Below are positions 17,054 to 24,884 of a stretch of DNA of 64,000 nucleotides, in pieces (position 1 is the first letter of the stretch; each line of letters opens with the position of its first letter). The stretch comes from an uncultured Draconibacterium sp. (lineage in GTDB: Bacteria > Bacteroidota > Bacteroidia > Bacteroidales > Prolixibacteraceae): NCBI RefSeq assembly GCF_963676815.1, contig NZ_OY781365.1, positions 1,336,501-1,400,500 of the forward strand, in the 5' to 3' direction. Both the position numbers and the translations under genes were made by a program. The notes below the pieces were generated by a model. The model had not been told where the DNA came from. It made no database searches and saw only the letters and a program-made list of their open reading frames with translations.

Positions 17054-17386
17054 ATGCAAAAAAACAACCTGTATAAAGGCAGCCTTTCAACCATTGTGCT
17101 TTCGCTGTTAAAAGAGCAGGGCAAAATGTACGGCTACCAGATTACCCGCGAGGTGGAAAAAATTACCAACGGCCAACTAAAAGTTACCGAAGGTGCACTG
17201 TACCCCACCCTGCACAAACTGGAAGCCAAAGGTCTTTTAAGTGTTGAAATGGCTAAAGTAAACAACCGTGTACGTAAGTATTATTTCATTACCGAAAAAG
17301 GTAAAAAAGAGACTGCCAACCTGTTGAATGAAATGAAAAGTTTTATTTCGAACATGGAAGTACTGATTAACCCAAAACTGGCTTAA
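17054..17386 (+). CDS. PadR family transcriptional regulator
   Basis: 110-residue winged-helix repressor of the short PadR-s2 type. Visible markers are LSLLKEQGKMYGYQITREVE (helices 1-2), VTEGALYPTLHKLEAKGLL (recognition helix and wing) and NRVRKYYFITEKGKKE; a short C-terminal dimerisation helix follows. PadR proteins usually repress neighbouring transport or stress genes in response to small molecules. The next ORF starts directly after its stop, and two inverted repeats plus a motif shared with the downstream ABC gene lie just upstream. Confidence 0.93.
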   Translation: MQKNNLYKGSLSTIVLSLLKEQGKMYGYQITREVEKITNGQLKVTEGALYPTLHKLEAKGLLSVEMAKVNNRVRKYYFITEKGKKETANLLNEMKSFISNMEVLINPKLA

Positions 17387-18091
17387 ATGAACCGACAAAT
17401 TACACAAGAAGAAACCGAACAACTCTTCCAATTTTGCCGAAGACATTATGTGTACCATTACGATGTACAGATTGAGCTGGTCGATCACCTGGCATCGGCC
17501 ATCGAAGAACAATGGGAACAAAATCCCAAACTGAGTTTTGATGAAGGATTAAAAAACTCGTTTAAAAAATTTGGGATTTATGGATTTAGCAAAATAAAAT
17601 CGCAAAAAGAAAAAGAGCTCAGGAGAAAATACAACCGCTTGTTATGGCATTTTATGCTTGATTTTTACCGCTGGCCAAAAGTAGTTACAACATTTGTATG
17701 TACACTTGGGCTGTTTTTATTGTTTCAACTCATTGGCCATACCTTATGGATTGTTGCCGGTTTTGCTTTCCTCGTTCTTATTGGCGCCATCCTGTACCAC
17801 CGCTTTATTTTAAAAAAACTCAAACTCAAAATAATTCCGGGGAAATCATTTTTACTGGCAGATCAATTAGAAAAAGTTACATCAATTTATGTTTTGGCAG
17901 TCCAACTACCAAATATAACTTACCAGGCATTTAACATTTCAAGAACCTATTCAATAGAAAATACGTCGATACTTTTAGGCTTGTCGTTTTTTATGGTAGC
18001 CTTTTCAGTATTGCTTTACGGACAGCTTTTTTACTTACCAAAAAAGATAAAAGAACACTTTTTAGAACAATTTGCCGAGTTTGCTTTGTAA
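17387..18091 (+). CDS. Membrane protein co-encoded with PadR (HAAS-like layout)
   Basis: 234 residues starting immediately after the padR stop (TAAATG junction), so translationally coupled. The N-terminal about 90 residues are soluble and helical (VQIELVDHLASAIEEQWEQN; FDEGLKNSFKKFGIYGF). About four membrane helices follow from residue 100. The layout resembles HAAS-type signalling proteins, which pair a cytoplasmic helical domain and membrane segments with a PadR partner. That assignment is by analogy. It may relay a membrane signal to the PadR protein. Confidence 0.65.
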   Translation: MNRQITQEETEQLFQFCRRHYVYHYDVQIELVDHLASAIEEQWEQNPKLSFDEGLKNSFKKFGIYGFSKIKSQKEKELRRKYNRLLWHFMLDFYRWPKVVTTFVCTLGLFLLFQLIGHTLWIVAGFAFLVLIGAILYHRFILKKLKLKIIPGKSFLLADQLEKVTSIYVLAVQLPNITYQAFNISRTYSIENTSILLGLSFFMVAFSVLLYGQLFYLPKKIKEHFLEQFAEFAL

Positions 18092-18175
18092 CTTTTTCAA
18101 AGTACGACTGACCAACAAATAAGAAAAACAAAAAACAACCACTTTTTAATTGTGCTGTATGAATCGAACATGAAT

Positions 18176-18189
18176 TTATATTTTTCATA
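18176..18189 (+). promoter_or_regulatory. Copy of the padR-upstream motif before the DUF5687 permease
   Basis: TTATATTTTTCATA, identical over 14 bases to 17030-17043 upstream of padR and 75 bases before the permease start. It is a candidate operator for the same PadR protein. Confidence 0.5.
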
Positions 18190-18263
18190 TTCAATTGGTG
18201 AAATAATATCAATTCATCGTGAGATACATCGAATACCATTGAAAGATTAACAATTTTAATGAG

Positions 18264-19730
18264 ATGAAACGAAACTTCTTCTACTTTGCCTGGCGCGAAT
18301 TTCTGCGGTCGGCATCGAAAAACAAAAACATGGCTACCAAAGGCATTCTGATCTTTTTTGCCATTTACTTCTCGCTGGTTGGCGTGGTAATGGGCTTCCA
18401 GCTTACCGAGAATTTAAAAGATCTTGAAAATCCGATTCAGGCTTTTAACGCTATGCTGCTAATCTATTTCGGTTACGAGCTGGTTTTGCGAATTATGATA
18501 CAGAACCTACCTACCTTTGGATTTCAGCCCTTTTTACTCTTACCTGTAAAACGCAAACGTATTGCACGCTACATGCTCAACAAATCGTTGCTGCACTTTT
18601 TTAATGTACTGCCATTAATATTAGGGCTGCCTTTTGTTATCCGCATTGCCGCACCAACACTGGCACCACCCGTATTTTGGGCTTGGCTGGCGGCACTGTT
18701 TTTTATGATCTTTGTAAATCATTTTCTGGCGCTGTACATTAAATGGCGCACCAACGAATCGGATATCCTGTTCTACAGTTTCCTTGGATTAGCGGCCGGC
18801 TTAACCGCCATCGACTATTTTAATATTGTCGACCTGACCGCAGGCTTCGGGAAACTATTTGATTTTGTTGTGGCAAATCCATACGCCGCTATAATTTTCC
18901 CATTAGCAATAGTTGCACTGTACTTTTTAAACCAATCGTATATCAACAGCCGCTTTTACCTCGACGAGTTGAGCAAGAAGAAAAAAGAAGGTTCGACACA
19001 CGATTTTTCGTGGCTGAACAATGTTGGAGACTATGGAAAAATGTTGTCCTTGGAGGTTAAAATGATCATGCGTAACAAACGTCCGAAAAACACAGCAATG
19101 ATGTCGGTGCTGTTCCTTTTTTACGGGCTTTTAATTTATAAAACCGATGGTGGAGAAGCAGTTCCGGAGTTTATTCTTGTTCTTGGCGGAATGTTTATGA
19201 CCGGAATTTTCAGTATGATGTACGGGCAGTTTTTCCCGGCCTGGCACGGAAAATACTATCCGCTGCTTATGGCACAAAACGTACGAATGAAACAAGTTAT
19301 TCAATCTGCCTTTTTCCTGATGGCGGTAACTAACGTGGTTTATTATCTGTTGTCGTTGGGTTATATGTATATTTCGCCAAAAGTGCTTTACATCCATTTT
19401 GTAGTAATGCTGTATAATATTGGCGTTAATTCCTGGGTAATTTTTGCCTTGGGATTAAACAGCAAAAAAGCAATTGAGTTAAACCAACGGGCAGCCTTTA
19501 ACTACCAGGGAGTGGGCGCCACTCAGTGGTTAATGTCATTTCCGGTTATTTTTGGGCCACTTGCTTTTTTCGGGCTCCTCTCATGGATATTTGGCAATAC
19601 CATTGCTTACGTTATTTTGGGCGCCTTAGGTTTTATCGGAATCATTCTTCACCCACGATTAATCGACTATTTTACAGGCCAGTACCTCAAGCGTAAACAT
19701 AAAATGATTTACAATTATAAATCTACATAG
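18264..19730 (+). CDS. ABC transporter permease, DUF5687-like
   Basis: 488-residue polytopic membrane protein with about twelve predicted helices, starting MKRNFFYFAWREFLRSASKN. It matches what I recall of DUF5687 proteins, Bacteroidota permease-like proteins encoded beside an ABC ATPase. A basic cytosolic stretch in the middle (FYLDELSKKKKEGS; KMIMRNKRPKNTAMM) separates two membrane blocks, a pseudo-dimer layout that would allow one permease to pair with two ATPase copies. The ATPase gene follows after 170 bases. Substrate unknown; regulation by the nearby PadR protein is suggested by the shared upstream motif. Confidence 0.75.
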   Translation: MKRNFFYFAWREFLRSASKNKNMATKGILIFFAIYFSLVGVVMGFQLTENLKDLENPIQAFNAMLLIYFGYELVLRIMIQNLPTFGFQPFLLLPVKRKRIARYMLNKSLLHFFNVLPLILGLPFVIRIAAPTLAPPVFWAWLAALFFMIFVNHFLALYIKWRTNESDILFYSFLGLAAGLTAIDYFNIVDLTAGFGKLFDFVVANPYAAIIFPLAIVALYFLNQSYINSRFYLDELSKKKKEGSTHDFSWLNNVGDYGKMLSLEVKMIMRNKRPKNTAMMSVLFLFYGLLIYKTDGGEAVPEFILVLGGMFMTGIFSMMYGQFFPAWHGKYYPLLMAQNVRMKQVIQSAFFLMAVTNVVYYLLSLGYMYISPKVLYIHFVVMLYNIGVNSWVIFALGLNSKKAIELNQRAAFNYQGVGATQWLMSFPVIFGPLAFFGLLSWIFGNTIAYVILGALGFIGIILHPRLIDYFTGQYLKRKHKMIYNYKST

Positions 19731-19740
19731 AGAAGAATTG

Positions 19741-19810
19741 CTCGCAGATAGCGCTGATTTCGCAAAAAACCTGACAATTAAAATCTGCGATTATCAGCGT
19801 AATCAGCGAG
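19741..19810. repeat. Imperfect inverted repeat of the gcag/cagcg type
   Basis: The left half (19741-19763) and the right half (19787-19810) are near-complementary over about 23 bases, with termini CTCGC and GCGAG. The sequence is built from variants of GCGnAGAT, a kind of intergenic REP-like repeat often seen in Bacteroidota (from memory). It separates the permease and ATPase genes. Confidence 0.55.
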
Positions 19811-19900
19811 AAAACATTTAGAAATAAAATAAAAAATCAACCATATGCCGGAAGCACGACTCTTCCAATTTCGTCCTTCCAGCTTCAAACTTTTTTAATC

Positions 19901-20629
19901 ATGATACAAGTAAAAGACTTACAAAAAATATACAACGGAACAACAGTTCTGAACCTGGAAGAATTGAACATTGCCAAAGGCGAAGTATTTGGTCTGGTTG
20001 GTAATAACGGCGCCGGAAAAACAACTTTCTTTTCATTGGTTCTCGACCTTATTCGGGCCAGTAAAGGCGAGGTAATTATCAACGGGATCCCGGTTTCGAA
20101 AACCGAAGAATGGAAAGAACTCGTAGCTGCTTACATCGATGAAAGTTTTACAATCGGCTACCTAACTCCCGACGAGTATTTCGAGTTTATTGGCGAATTA
20201 CGCGGTTTAAATGCCAAAGATGTTGCGAATTCGCTGGAAGATTACCGCGATTTTTTCAAGGATGAGATTATTGGTAAAAAGAAATTTATCCGCGACCTGT
20301 CGAAAGGAAACCAGAAAAAAGTTGGTGTTGTTGGCGCTCTGCTCGGTAACCCGGAAGTAATTGTTTTGGATGAGCCTTTTGCCAACCTCGACCCATCGTC
20401 GCAATACCAGTTGCGAAACATTATTAAAGAGTTCTCGAAACAAAAGGAAAAAACACTTTTGATCTCGAGCCATGACCTCGACCATGTTGCCGATGTGTGT
20501 TCGCGCATTGTTATTCTCGACAAAGGCGAAGTGGTTCGCGATGTAGAAAAAACAGACTCAACACTGGCCGAATTGGAAGAATTCTTTACCGGAGTAAAAG
20601 CAGAACCCGATTTTATGGAAGAAGATTAA
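19901..20629 (+). CDS. ABC transporter ATP-binding protein
   Basis: 242-residue nucleotide-binding subunit of an ABC exporter-type system. Walker A is GNNGAGKTT (about residues 35-43), Walker B is VIVLDEPF, and the H-loop is in LLISSHDLDH. The signature motif reads LSKGNQKKV, slightly divergent from LSGGQ but common in the CcmA-like drug/bacitracin exporter group. It presumably powers the DUF5687 permease upstream; the 170-base gap with a repeat element between them means co-transcription is likely but not certain. Confidence 0.92.
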   Translation: MIQVKDLQKIYNGTTVLNLEELNIAKGEVFGLVGNNGAGKTTFFSLVLDLIRASKGEVIINGIPVSKTEEWKELVAAYIDESFTIGYLTPDEYFEFIGELRGLNAKDVANSLEDYRDFFKDEIIGKKKFIRDLSKGNQKKVGVVGALLGNPEVIVLDEPFANLDPSSQYQLRNIIKEFSKQKEKTLLISSHDLDHVADVCSRIVILDKGEVVRDVEKTDSTLAELEEFFTGVKAEPDFMEED

Positions 20630-20666
20630 TTCTTCTTCCGTCGCTTATCTCTTAACACATTTTAAT

Positions 20667-21899
20667 ATGAATAGAAAAAAAATAATCAAGCGAAGCCTGC
20701 GTGGAATTCTCATCATCGCGGTTTGCGGACCCATTTTTATCTTTTTTACTATAAGCAGGCAACACAAAAAAATGATGCAGGGAGAAATAGTATCGGAATC
20801 ACCAATCGATACCATCCCTTTTACCTATTCATCAACTGGGCACATTGTAATCCCGGTACATATTCAAGACTCAAAAGAAACCTTCTCTTTCATTCTTGAT
20901 ACAGGAGCGTCGAACATGATTTTTAGTTCGCGCAAAGACCAATTCAATTTTAAACGTAATGGCTTTGGAATTGGATTAGGTTCCAGCTTAAACTTTTTTA
21001 CTACAAAAATAAACCAGTGCAGCTTGGTTCAAATCGGGGCTCTTAGATTTGAAAAAGTAAATTTTGAGGAGGTAAATATAAATTCCGATTGTATTGATGA
21101 AATATGTGGAATAATAGGCACCGGAATAATGCACAATTTAGAATGGCAAATTGATTTTAATACGATGCAAATTATTATTGCCGACTCGTTTAAAAATTTA
21201 GATACAAATCCCGAAGCCATAAAAATTCCTCTGCATCAAAATCAATTTACGTCTCATTTAAGTACCCGAATTAAATTTCGAAAGAACAAACAATCACATG
21301 CTGTTTTAATAGACCTGGGCAACAACGGAACGCTGAATATGAAAGAAAGAAATATCAGAAAAGATTCTATTCCATTTGAAACAAGAAAAGTGCTTGGCAT
21401 AAAGTCAAACACATTGGGCGAAAAAAAAGTATTAGAATCGGAATTCTCTTACTACCTCGCAGATTCGTTTTTTATAGGCAATCTTTCTGCTTGTCAGTTA
21501 CCAATTAATGCTGCATCAAAAAGTTTGAACATACTTGGTTTAGGCTTTTTTGAACATTACAAAACAACAATCAGCTACGAAACAAGTCAGTTATTTTTAG
21601 AACCTTATCAAACTTCTCCCCGGTTCATTTGGAATACCTATGGTTTCTTCACCAAGTATGATGAAGTTACTCAAAAAACAATCATTAGCAATATCATAGA
21701 AAACAGCCCGGCAGCAAACAGTAATCTCCCGTTATACGCTGAAGTTCTTTCGATTAATAACTTTGAGTTTTCGGATAAAGAATCATACTGTCAGTACAAA
21801 AACAGAAAACCTTTTGAAGGAGGCAGAGTAAAACTCACACTTAACCACAATGGGGAAATTGAGAAATATTATTTAGAAAGCACTCCAATTTTTGAATGA
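20667..21899 (+). CDS. Membrane-anchored retropepsin-like aspartyl protease with PDZ-like domain
   Basis: 410 residues. A single N-terminal membrane helix (about residues 12-30, LRGILIIAVCGPIFIFFTIS) anchors an extracytoplasmic chain. FSFILDTGASNMIF (D78-T79-G80) is the catalytic DTG motif of a retropepsin-like fold. A second matching segment reads HAVLIDLGNNGTL, with DLG in place of DTG/DSG. The last about 90 residues look like a PDZ domain (IIENSPAANSNL; LSINNFEF). Bacterial relatives with this layout are poorly characterised, and the active-site state is uncertain. Starts 37 bases after the ABC ATPase gene. Confidence 0.75.
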   Translation: MNRKKIIKRSLRGILIIAVCGPIFIFFTISRQHKKMMQGEIVSESPIDTIPFTYSSTGHIVIPVHIQDSKETFSFILDTGASNMIFSSRKDQFNFKRNGFGIGLGSSLNFFTTKINQCSLVQIGALRFEKVNFEEVNINSDCIDEICGIIGTGIMHNLEWQIDFNTMQIIIADSFKNLDTNPEAIKIPLHQNQFTSHLSTRIKFRKNKQSHAVLIDLGNNGTLNMKERNIRKDSIPFETRKVLGIKSNTLGEKKVLESEFSYYLADSFFIGNLSACQLPINAASKSLNILGLGFFEHYKTTISYETSQLFLEPYQTSPRFIWNTYGFFTKYDEVTQKTIISNIIENSPAANSNLPLYAEVLSINNFEFSDKESYCQYKNRKPFEGGRVKLTLNHNGEIEKYYLESTPIFE

Positions 21900-21939
21900 T
21901 TTTTTTCTATTTTTATATTTCTTTCTATTTCAACTATAT

Positions 21940-22410
21940 ATGGAAAATCACGATCAGCAAATTGAACAAGCCTATTCTAAAATGGCACAACTCTGCAGCC
22001 GTTCGGAGCAATGTTCTGCAGATATCCGAAAAAAAATTCTTGCCTACGAAATTGTGGATGAAATTGTAGATGAGATCATTGATAAGCTGATTAAAGAAAA
22101 GTATATCGACGACGAACGTTATGCAAAAGCGTATGTAAACGACAAATTCAAATTCAACAAATGGGGCCGCATAAAAATGCGTCATTACCTGCGCCAAAAA
22201 GGACTTTCAGATGTTACCATTGAAAAAGGTCTTGAAAAAATTGATGACGAGAAGTACATTAAGGTGCTGGTAAAAACCATGAAAGACAAAGCTAAAACCA
22301 TAAAAAAGAAAGACAAATTCACCAAAATGGGTCAAATTATACGCTACACTCAGGGGCGTGGTTTTGAACCCGAGCTTATCCATAGATACATGAATGAAGT
22401 GTTAGAATAA
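21940..22410 (+). CDS. recX: Regulatory protein RecX
   Basis: 156 residues from the ATG at 21940; the frame is open further upstream, but that would overlap the preceding gene. RecX binds RecA filaments and modulates recombinase and SOS activity. The tandem three-helix modules are visible: AYSKMAQLCSRSEQCSADIR, then LIKEKYIDDERYAKAYVNDK with WGRIKMRHYLRQKGLS, then FTKMGQIIRYTQGRGFEPEL. recA is not in this window. Family assignment is good; it is shorter than many RecX proteins. Confidence 0.9.
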   Translation: MENHDQQIEQAYSKMAQLCSRSEQCSADIRKKILAYEIVDEIVDEIIDKLIKEKYIDDERYAKAYVNDKFKFNKWGRIKMRHYLRQKGLSDVTIEKGLEKIDDEKYIKVLVKTMKDKAKTIKKKDKFTKMGQIIRYTQGRGFEPELIHRYMNEVLE

Positions 22411-22487
22411 TACCTTTAAGATTCCAGCTATCTTATTTCGAACTTTTTTGAAATATAAATGTCTATAAAAAGAGATTTATATCAATT

Positions 22488-23141
22488 ATGACTAAACAAA
22501 ACCATAAAACTTATGTTTGGGCACTCCCAATCCGTCTATTTCATTGGCTTTTAGCAATAGGATTTCTTATTACCTACATTACCAGTGAAAATGAATATTT
22601 CCCTACTTTACATTTTGCTTTCGGAGCGTTTGTTGGCACGCTGCTCTTTTTTCGAATAATATTTGGTTTTATTGGCCCCAGTTATGCGCGATTTAAAGAC
22701 TTTCCGATAGGTTTTAGCAAAACAAAACAGTTTATTTCAGGTTATTTTTCTGGTACAAAAAACTATGTTGGCCATAATCCACTAGCCTCGGCAACTATGC
22801 TTTCGATTTTTGTTACAGGCCTGTTATGCAGTATCTCGGGCTACCTCATTTACGCCGAAAATAACCAGGTTATGGCCATCAGTGTTAACAGTAACTTACT
22901 TAAAACAAGTCATCATTTATTTGCAAAATTGTTTCTCATTTTAATAATCATACATCTTGCAGGTATATTTGCCGACTTAATTTTTAAAAAGAAAAAAACA
23001 AATCTGCCTTCTATATTTACAGGCTATAAAAAGCTTGAAGCTGAAAATGTAAAATTAAATGTGATTCATTATGTGCTAGTAATTATCTGGTTTACGCTGC
23101 CATTCTACGTTTTTTTGCTTTTTCTGTGGCCCACGGTTTAA
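22488..23141 (+). CDS. Cytochrome b561-domain membrane protein
   Basis: 217 residues with four core membrane helices plus one at the C-terminus. YVWALPIRLFHWLLAIGF at the start, LHFAFGAFVGTL, and TSHHLFAKLFLILIIIHLAG supply the histidines expected to bind two b hemes. The pattern is that of prokaryotic cytochrome b561/Ni-Fe-hydrogenase-type b subunits, which carry electrons between quinones and a periplasmic partner. No partner cytochrome c or dehydrogenase gene is adjacent, so its electron donor is unknown. No obvious operon with recX or the lipoprotein. Confidence 0.85.
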   Translation: MTKQNHKTYVWALPIRLFHWLLAIGFLITYITSENEYFPTLHFAFGAFVGTLLFFRIIFGFIGPSYARFKDFPIGFSKTKQFISGYFSGTKNYVGHNPLASATMLSIFVTGLLCSISGYLIYAENNQVMAISVNSNLLKTSHHLFAKLFLILIIIHLAGIFADLIFKKKKTNLPSIFTGYKKLEAENVKLNVIHYVLVIIWFTLPFYVFLLFLWPTV

Positions 23142-23201
23142 TTCTGCAGGCAACGCAACTTTACAATCCCAAAATTCATCTTAACAGAAAACAATCAGGA
23201 C

Positions 23202-23597
23202 ATGAAAAGATTACTTGTGCTAATTTTCATCATTTGTCAGTTTTACGCTTGCACCGACGATACACCAAAAGCCAGTGAACTTATCGGTAAATGGAATTGG
23301 ATAAGCAGTTCAGGAGGAATTGCCGGATCAACATACACGCCAGAAATTACAGGTGAAACAATTATTTTGGAATTTACCTCTAACTCGGATTACAAAATGT
23401 TTCGAAACGACTCGTTAATTATTGATTGCCAGTTCAGCATTATCAAAGCCGAGTCGATTTATAACCACGAAATTACGGACATGATTGAGTGCAACGGCTA
23501 CCTGAGACGTTCATTCTTGTTTAATGCAGAAGGCGACCTTATTCTGGCTGATGAAGCCTACGACGGGTTCACCAGTCAATATGAGCGAATTGAATAA
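23202..23597 (+). CDS. Small predicted lipoprotein
   Basis: 131 residues with a type II signal peptide: MKRLLVLIFIICQFYACTDD, with the lipobox ending at C17. The mature part is a short beta-rich domain (LIGKWNWISSSGGIAGS; IILEFTSNSDYKMF) that looks like the lipocalin-like/META-type small domains of Bacteroidota lipoproteins. It probably sits in the inner leaflet of the outer membrane or is surface-exposed. No functional prediction is possible. Confidence 0.75.
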   Translation: MKRLLVLIFIICQFYACTDDTPKASELIGKWNWISSSGGIAGSTYTPEITGETIILEFTSNSDYKMFRNDSLIIDCQFSIIKAESIYNHEITDMIECNGYLRRSFLFNAEGDLILADEAYDGFTSQYERIE

Positions 23598-23659
23598 TTG
23601 GATGATCCAAATAAATACTAATTCGTTCCTTTTCATCGCTACTCTCCAATAAAATCTTG

Positions 23660-23667
23660 TAACTTTG
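23660..23667 (+). promoter_or_regulatory. Candidate prfB promoter -7 element
   Basis: TAACTTTG fits TAnnTTTG, 28 bases before the prfB start, so the leader would be about 20 nt. The -33 position lacks a TTG. Confidence 0.45.
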
Positions 23668-23694
23668 GCGTCCAATTAAAAAATATACAATTAA

Positions 23695-24784
23695 ATGATT
23701 TTAAAGGAACAGGTAAAAGACCTTGTTGAGCGCCGGGATGCGCTGAGGAGGCATCTTTGACTACGATGCAAAATTAATTGAACTGGAAGAAGAAGAATTA
23801 AAAACCCAGGATCCTGAATTCTGGAATAATCCCAAAGAAGCCGAAGCCCAAATGAAAAAAATCCGCACCATAAAAGTGTGGACCGACGGCTTTAAAAAGG
23901 TGCATGAAGCCACCGAAGATTTCCTCGTACTATACGAATTTTTCGAAATGGAAGAAGCCAGCGAAGAAGAAGTTGATCAGGCGTTTGCTGAAACGCTGAC
24001 GTTGATTGAAGAGCTGGAAACTCAAAATATGCTTCGTAACGAAGAAGACCGCCTGGGAGCAGTTTTACGCATAAATGCAGGTGCCGGTGGCACCGAAAGT
24101 AACGACTGGGCCGACATGCTATTTCGGATGTACACCCGCTGGATTGAAAAACAAGGCTACAAAATGAAAGTTGCCGACATGCAGCCAGGCGACGAAGTGG
24201 GCATAAAAAGTTGCACCATAGAAATTGAAGGCGAATTTGCCTACGGTTTTCTGAAAAGCGAAAATGGCGTACACCGCCTGGTACGCTTGTCGCCATTTAA
24301 TGCACAAAATAAACGCATGACATCGTTCACCTCGGTTTATGTGGCACCATTGGTTGACGACTCCATTGAAATTGAAATCAATCCTGCAGATATAACCTGG
24401 GACACTTTCAGAAGTGGAGGCGCCGGCGGGCAAAACGTAAACAAAGTGGAAACCGGTGTTCGTTTACGACACGCGCCTACCGGAATTACCATTGAAAATA
24501 CGGAGAGTCGCTCGCAGTTGGGTAACAAAGAAAATGCGTTGAGGCTGTTAAAATCGCAGCTTTATGAAATGGAACTTCGGAAACGCCATGAAAAAACGGC
24601 AGAGATTGAGTCGGCGAAAAAGAAGATTGAATGGGGTTCGCAAATCCGCTCGTATGTGCTACAACCTTACAAAATGGTTAAAGATTTACGGACTAATTTT
24701 GAATCGGGAAATGTTAATGCAGTACTTGATGGCGAACTTGACGGATTTATAAAAGCATATTTAATGGAATTTGGCGGGCAATAA
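23695..24784 (+). CDS. prfB: Peptide chain release factor 2, expressed by programmed +1 frameshift
   Basis: Class I release factor that reads UAA and UGA. The first 21 codons (from ATG 23695) end in CTT TGA; the rest continues in the +1 frame from GAC at 23759, giving about 362 residues. A simple ORF search would find only the part from 23852. The joined N-terminus reads LVERRDALRRHL followed by DYDAKLIELE, as in RF2. The peptidyl-hydrolysis motif GGAGGQNVNK is intact. Autoregulation: scarce RF2 slows termination at the in-frame UGA and favours the shift. Followed by ppk1 after 100 bases. Confidence 0.95.
23746..23761 (+). promoter_or_regulatory. prfB +1 programmed frameshift site
   Basis: Shine-Dalgarno-like AGGAGG (23746-23751), then CAT, then CTT TGA C. 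Spacing and sequence match the classical RF2 autoregulatory site, with the UGA stop at 23758-23760 and slippage on CTT-T. Confidence 0.95.
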
Positions 24785-24884
24785 AAACGCCGAAAACCCG
24801 CTTTATCCTTGCTTTTTTCACCGGCTTTTTACATCTTGTAAAAGTCATCTCGTAATTTAATAACCGTTCAATTCTTCATTCAAA

